Below, piece by piece: positions 59,235 through 64,000 of a stretch of 64,000 nt of DNA. A model generated the notes under the pieces. That model saw nothing but the letters and a program-made list of their open reading frames with translations. It was not told where the DNA came from and ran no database searches. Both the position numbers and the translations under genes were made by a program. Source of the stretch: Burhinus oedicnemus (Eukaryota; Chordata; Aves; Charadriiformes; Burhinidae). Location: positions 2,228,042 to 2,292,041 of the forward strand of contig VFFE01007640.1 of NCBI GenBank assembly GCA_008921705.1. The letters are read 5' to 3'. Each line of letters opens with the position of its first letter. Positions within the stretch are counted from its first letter, which is position 1.

Positions 59235-62159
59235 AATACTGAATTTCTAGGTAATAGAAAGGATTGTAGTGGCTGCTTCATCTGATATCTGATTCATCTG
59301 GTTTATTAATCTCTGTATTATGCTGGTGACTAAGAAGAATTTAGCTCTTATTCAGCACTCCATTAGTAATGATTATATTTTTTCTGCATAATGGTTTATA
59401 AACTTTGTTGCTATGTAGGTATTTCAAGTCAGTGTCATCTAACCAGCTATAAAATGATGAGGCATACTGCATAGCATCTATTCCAATTTTGTGTTAATTA
59501 CTGTGTAATAAGAAACTGAAAAACGACCTTTGTAAGTATTTAGAGTGTTCTCTACAATAACCAACAGTATTTCCATTCACATCCCACTTATTAGAGTACT
59601 TTCCCTAAAATCTAAGATATGAAGTTAATCTCTGCAGAAATACATCCTTGATTCAATATAACTAATTAGGGGAGATCTTGGAAGTGGTTGAAACTGTAAT
59701 GGAGTGTTAAAGAGCATAATGCAAAGTGCAGGGTATTTCAGAGTTCATTTCAAGAGGAACTCCTCATAAAGCTTTACATATATGGAGAATTGCCCGTATC
59801 CCTTTGCCTTTTCCCCCCAGTCATAAATCTGAGGCTGTGCAAATTCGAATCCAGTTTTACAATTTTAAAAATATTTTAACGAGGAATAGCGGAGCCAAAC
59901 GAATTTGCAATGAAGGTGGGTTTTGCACGAATGCAAAAATGTCATGTTACTACTTACGAAAATGGGATTTTATTACTGATTGGTGGTCTGTGGGAATAAT
60001 TTATTGGTTTTCTTTGAAACTGGTTGTACGCCTGGTGCAGGGAGGCCTTGTGGATGTTTCACCAGCAGTTCCAATTTTCTTGGTGCATGACTCAGGGAGA
60101 AATACTAGCTGTGTGGTACAGGTCAACTGTGGAAAAATACAATCTAAGAACATTTCAAGAACCCCAGCTGAGGCAAAAGTGGCTATCAGGGGGCCTGTGA
60201 AAGGTGCTACGGTTATGTTTACTGACACAATTAACACCTTACTTCTAACACAATTCAGTGAGCCACAGATACAACTTGTGCAAAAAAACCTGCTCCTTCA
60301 GTAATTTGCAAATCCCACAAGACGATCGTTCTGTCAGCCGCGGCCGCTCTGTTAAACAACCTTCCAAGTAATCAGCTGCAGGAAACCTGAAAGATATATT
60401 ATGATGCTATGTATTAATTTACCAGGTTCCTTAATAAGCTTTAAATAAACAAAGTTATCAAGCTAATTAGCGTGCTGGGGAAAGTGATGTTCTTTGCATC
60501 TCGGAAGTTCTGAGACTGGTTAAAATTCGCTCAGACAGAGAAAAATATGCACATTCAAACAGGAGCGAATATTGTACGAGGAGGTATAGCCCAGCAGTCT
60601 AGAAAGCAGAAAACCACTGTTAACTGTTTGACCTAAGATTTTTTCAGCAGCCTAAAAAGCCAAAAAGGGCTCAATTTTTCTACATTTTTTATGAAATCAG
60701 AGCTACACAGAGAGCCTTGGCGGGCATTGTTTAAGCAGCTACGGTCTCCGAAACTGATAGTCATCACCAGTTTAAACCAGTGCAGTAGTTTCTGAAAATT
60801 CCTTCAAGCTCCCAGATCCCAGGCACCCAGATCAGGGTGTCTGCTGTTCGGATGCCCTGAGAACGTCAGCCTGAGCTGGCTCTTCCAGACCCCTACAGGT
60901 GTAGATGCCCAGAATTGCAACTAAGCTGTAGATACCTATGTCAGAGGATCTGGGGCTTCTCATCCTCCGTTGTTAGCTAACTATAATAGCACTATTGTTT
61001 TCTTCTCCAGTCTTACCAAGATAAGTATTTCAAAGGGTTTTGAGGCTCTAAGGTATTACAGAAATTGTGTAAATACCTAGAATAGATAAAAAAATATGAT
61101 TGTAAACAGTAAACTTGTTTATAAAGTACACTGTAATCTCTAAAACATAAACATTTTTTTGAGAAATACAAGATGATTTATTACATCTATATATTAATCA
61201 TCACTTTGTGTATCTGCATAGAACCTAAGGTCAACTTTTCCACTAAACTAAAAAAAGAAAAAGATTACTATAATAATATTCTGTATTAATATATAAGCAT
61301 GAAAATTTAAAAAAAGAGTTGCTTCATACAGATAACAGCTGTGCCCACTGAGAAGAGATGCACCACTGAAAGTGGGTAGTGGACATGGGGAGAAATCAGC
61401 ACAGGAGGAGGAAGAGTGAGAGGAAGCTAGAGCTCCTTGGGAGAGGTACTCTCACTTAAGAGCTAATAGTCGTGGAATTACTTTCTTGCACTGAGTAGCA
61501 GTGTAAGGGTATTAAGAAACTGCAAGTGTGGTGTAATCTTTCTTGGATTTCTTATATGGGATATTTGGTCTCTTAGTGTCACCTGTGGGCAGACAGCACT
61601 ACCTCAATGCTCTTGGGCGTCTCCTGGGTTCTTTATACTCCTATTAAAGTCCTTGTGAAAAGCAATTAAAAAACAAGCCTATTGGCACTAGGCTTAACTT
61701 TACTATGAGGGGACCCATATCCCTGCTGGAGAAATGAGCAAGGTGCTGAAAACCGAAAGATGTTGAAGATCATTTCTCTGGAGAGAAGGGAGTCATCAAT
61801 AACCTTCTCATTTATTTTCTGGCTTAAACACTCTCTTCTCTCTAGGCTCCCGTTAGTTGCATTACAACATGGATCACATTCCTGCTAGGCTGTTATTTAT
61901 TTGTATTAATGATGGCTTAGGATGCTCTGCTTGGTCAGGCTCTCAAAACAGTCTTACAAAGAGAGCTTAACAAGTTTTATCCTGACCCCGCACTGGCAAG
62001 CGGCTTCCCTACTAATCCACATTTGTGTGTGTGTGTTATGTCCCCCTGAGCAGTCTGTGATGGACAGTCACTCTCAAAACTAACGTGATTCTCAGTTTTG
62101 CTTCAGAGGTGCCCTGTTCAATCCCGGGTTGCAACTTGATGATTGTTGCACTGGTTCAT
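59235..62159. other. Unassigned sequence with a conserved-noncoding candidate
   Basis: No gene is supported. A 192-codon frame opens at 59726-60304 but begins with GTG and matches no family I know. The stretch 60390-60520 is a conserved-noncoding candidate (see findings). A TGTTCAATCCCGG string at 62115-62127 is B-box-like but isolated. Confidence 0.5.
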
Positions 62160-62234
62160 CTTCCCTTCCCTTCCCTTCCCTTCCCTTCCCTCTCCTTCCC
62201 TTCCCTTCCCTTCCCTTCCCTTCCCTTCCCTTTT
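62160..62234. repeat. (TTCCC)n pentanucleotide array
   Basis: About fourteen TTCCC units on the plus strand with one disrupted unit (TCTCC around 62191-62195). It is purely homopyrimidine/homopurine, so it could form triplex-type DNA. Repetitive peptide frames (SLPFP on one strand, REGKG on the other) are products of the array, not genes. Confidence 0.97.
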
Positions 62235-64000
62235 TGCTATTGTATGCAAATTACATAATAATAAAGGATGCTTATGTACTGAAGTCCCTAGAGAACATAT
62301 TTCAGGAAAAAGGGTTGCATTAACAGGGCTATGTCGTAGATTAAATATAATTGACATTATAAAAGAAAGAAAAAAAAGACAAATTATTTATCTTTAATGC
62401 TTCGCAAATCATTAAACTGATTCTTGTGCATGTGCCTTTCCATGTTTTCTTACTCCCTAAATAAGCAATAATCAGTAAACAGGACTAGGACTGCTGTTTC
62501 TTTCTGCCTTCCTGACATGAGAACTCTTTGAAGATCCTTGTGCTTTTGCCTGAAGTCAACTAAATTCTGTTTCTTCCTGATTCCTAAAGGAAATCAAACC
62601 TGGTGGAACAACTTCTCGGATTATAACATCATGTCTGTGAAGTAACCCAGGGGAGACATTCCTCGGGGTGTCTGAATAACACTGTCCGAGGCACTCAACG
62701 TGCCTCACACTGCTGGCATGTCCCAGATCTCGCACCTTGTCAAGGACCAGTGATGCCCAGAGAGATGAGAATAAGCCCACCATAATTCAGATGGGCCATC
62801 AACGGGACTCCCCAACTCTATCATCCTGCAAGCAGATGTAAAGGGAGGGGTGAAAGCAGGCAAATCACTTATATGTTTGCAAAAAGAGTTCAAGGATTGT
62901 TTTTCCATGCAGCAATAATTCCCCAAAATTATATGTAAAGGCCTAGAGTCTTCTTTGCCTTGGAATTTTTTGTCCTTCAGAGCAATCTGTACCGCTTAAG
63001 AAACATCAGTAACTCTATTTAACGTTTGCGCCATCTCCCTTTAGCAGTGGAGATTCCTGACCGTGAAACGGACATCGGTTATGGAGCAGTTAGAGGTTAG
63101 ATGTAAAAAAAGCAATTGTAAAAAAAAAATAAAAAATCTGCTTTTAATGAGCCTGGACAGCAAAGAGAGGACCACGGCTATGTTCAGGGATATGCGCGGT
63201 GGAAGCTGGTTTCTGAGCAGGCTGCCATAAGGATCGAGTTCCATCACTTCTCTTGAGCTGGATCCATAATTTAGGCTGCTGCTTTTGGGACTGTATCCCT
63301 CCAGAAAAGCTCTATCACAGCATTGAAAAGCAGAGGCTTATACGCAGACTATTTTTAAAGCAGTAATAGCGGATCAATCTAGGACTTCATTTCAGCATTT
63401 CAAAAACATACGCACTGGCAGTGTCTAAATGACACAGCACAATGCAGAGCTGGTAATGGACCAGATGCCACTACTTCTTACCCTTCAGCGATGCTTCTTT
63501 AAATTTTATTAGAACATAATAATCTCAGCTAAAAATATGCTTTAATATGCCTGCATTAGTTAACAGCCTGGTAGGAATTCTAATTATTATTGAGTTTATC
63601 ATGGAGTACTACAATATGCCCTTTCTTTAAATTTCTAGAGACCACTTAAGCTGCAGATTGTTAGCTGTATAAATATTTGTTGATATTTAAGATGCATAAA
63701 TCATTTGTTTCCCCCAAAAAGCTGCAGAGCCATTTTTGAAATACTGTTCAAATGCTGCTATTTTAGTGAAAGCTATGCCATTTAGCCTGTTAGGGCTGTT
63801 GCAATTCCATTGGGAAGATGAAAAGTTGGGAATTTGGAGTTTGAGAGATAGCTCTGATAATGCATTTTAAAATTATTCTGGGATATTCACTTAAGTGTTG
63901 GGACTTTATTTCTTTTTTTTTAAAAAAAACCAACTTGTAAAATATAAGAGATAGGATTTAGAATTGACTAAACAATGTAAAAATATCAATTGCAACGATT
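62235..64000. other. Unassigned AT-rich right edge
   Basis: No gene or classified repeat is seen. The stretch 63500-63800 reads like conserved noncoding DNA (see findings). A runs occur near 63119-63130 and T/A runs near 63913-63930. Confidence 0.5.

Noticed and set aside
59726..60304. 192-codon plus-strand open frame
   Set aside because: It starts with GTG, has no recognisable domain or splice context, and a frame this long is only modestly unlikely by chance in 64 kb read in six frames.
62118..62357. Repetitive REGKG/SLPFP peptides
   Set aside because: Direct translation of the TTCCC array, not a gene.
1..64000. CRISPR arrays, operons, phage or plasmid features
   Set aside because: No regularly spaced repeats, ribosome-binding-site-led gene strings or prokaryotic genes; the CR1 content shows vertebrate (avian) DNA.

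Overview
The window looks like bird nuclear DNA from a gene-poor region (intergenic or inside a large intron). The main evidence is a set of CR1 LINE retrotransposon copies: a CR1 reverse transcriptase reading frame, 5'-truncated copies, and 3' tails ending in repeats of the octamer ATTCTGTG or close variants. There are no L1, Alu or other mammal-type young repeats, no operons and no bacterial or phage signals. Base composition is AT-rich with few CpG-dense patches. I find no protein-coding gene of the host that I can name. Almost all open frames are short, lie in several frames at once, and look like chance or repeat-derived.

Layout. 1-9.2 kb: unassigned sequence with a possible LTR-like segment at the left edge and two weak exon-like segments (about 2.48 kb on +, about 9.06-9.22 kb on -). 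9.9-15.6 kb: short microsatellites, a MIR/CORE-SINE-like remnant, an L2/CORE-type tail, and a small ancient CR1 3' fragment. 17.8-22.1 kb: three copies of one CR1 subfamily, all on +. The first keeps much of the reverse transcriptase domain, broken by one in-frame stop. 22-46 kb: mostly unassigned AT-rich sequence with simple repeats, a 54-bp tandem duplication, a G-quadruplex motif, and short ancient interspersed remnants. 46.4-55.5 kb: CR1-rich, with an old minus-strand copy, a younger minus-strand copy of the same subfamily as the 18-22 kb cluster, a plus-strand copy of a second subfamily, and a very old minus-strand CR1 of about 1.2 kb that resembles the CR1 type I recall from turtles and crocodilians. 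58-64 kb: a local direct duplication, another CR1 3' fragment, a TTCCC pentanucleotide array, and two stretches that read like conserved noncoding DNA.

Nothing here works together as a pathway. The history I infer is layers of CR1 insertion: very old amniote-wide remnants (diverged CR1, MIR-like and L2-like pieces), then avian CR1 copies of at least two subfamilies. I did not find a new biological system. The items most worth checking are the ancient CR1 (possible exaptation), the near-intact CR1 reverse transcriptase frame, the exon-like segments, the in-frame 54-bp tandem duplication, and the conserved-noncoding candidates. Repeat family names and comparisons to consensus sequences come from memory, not from a search.
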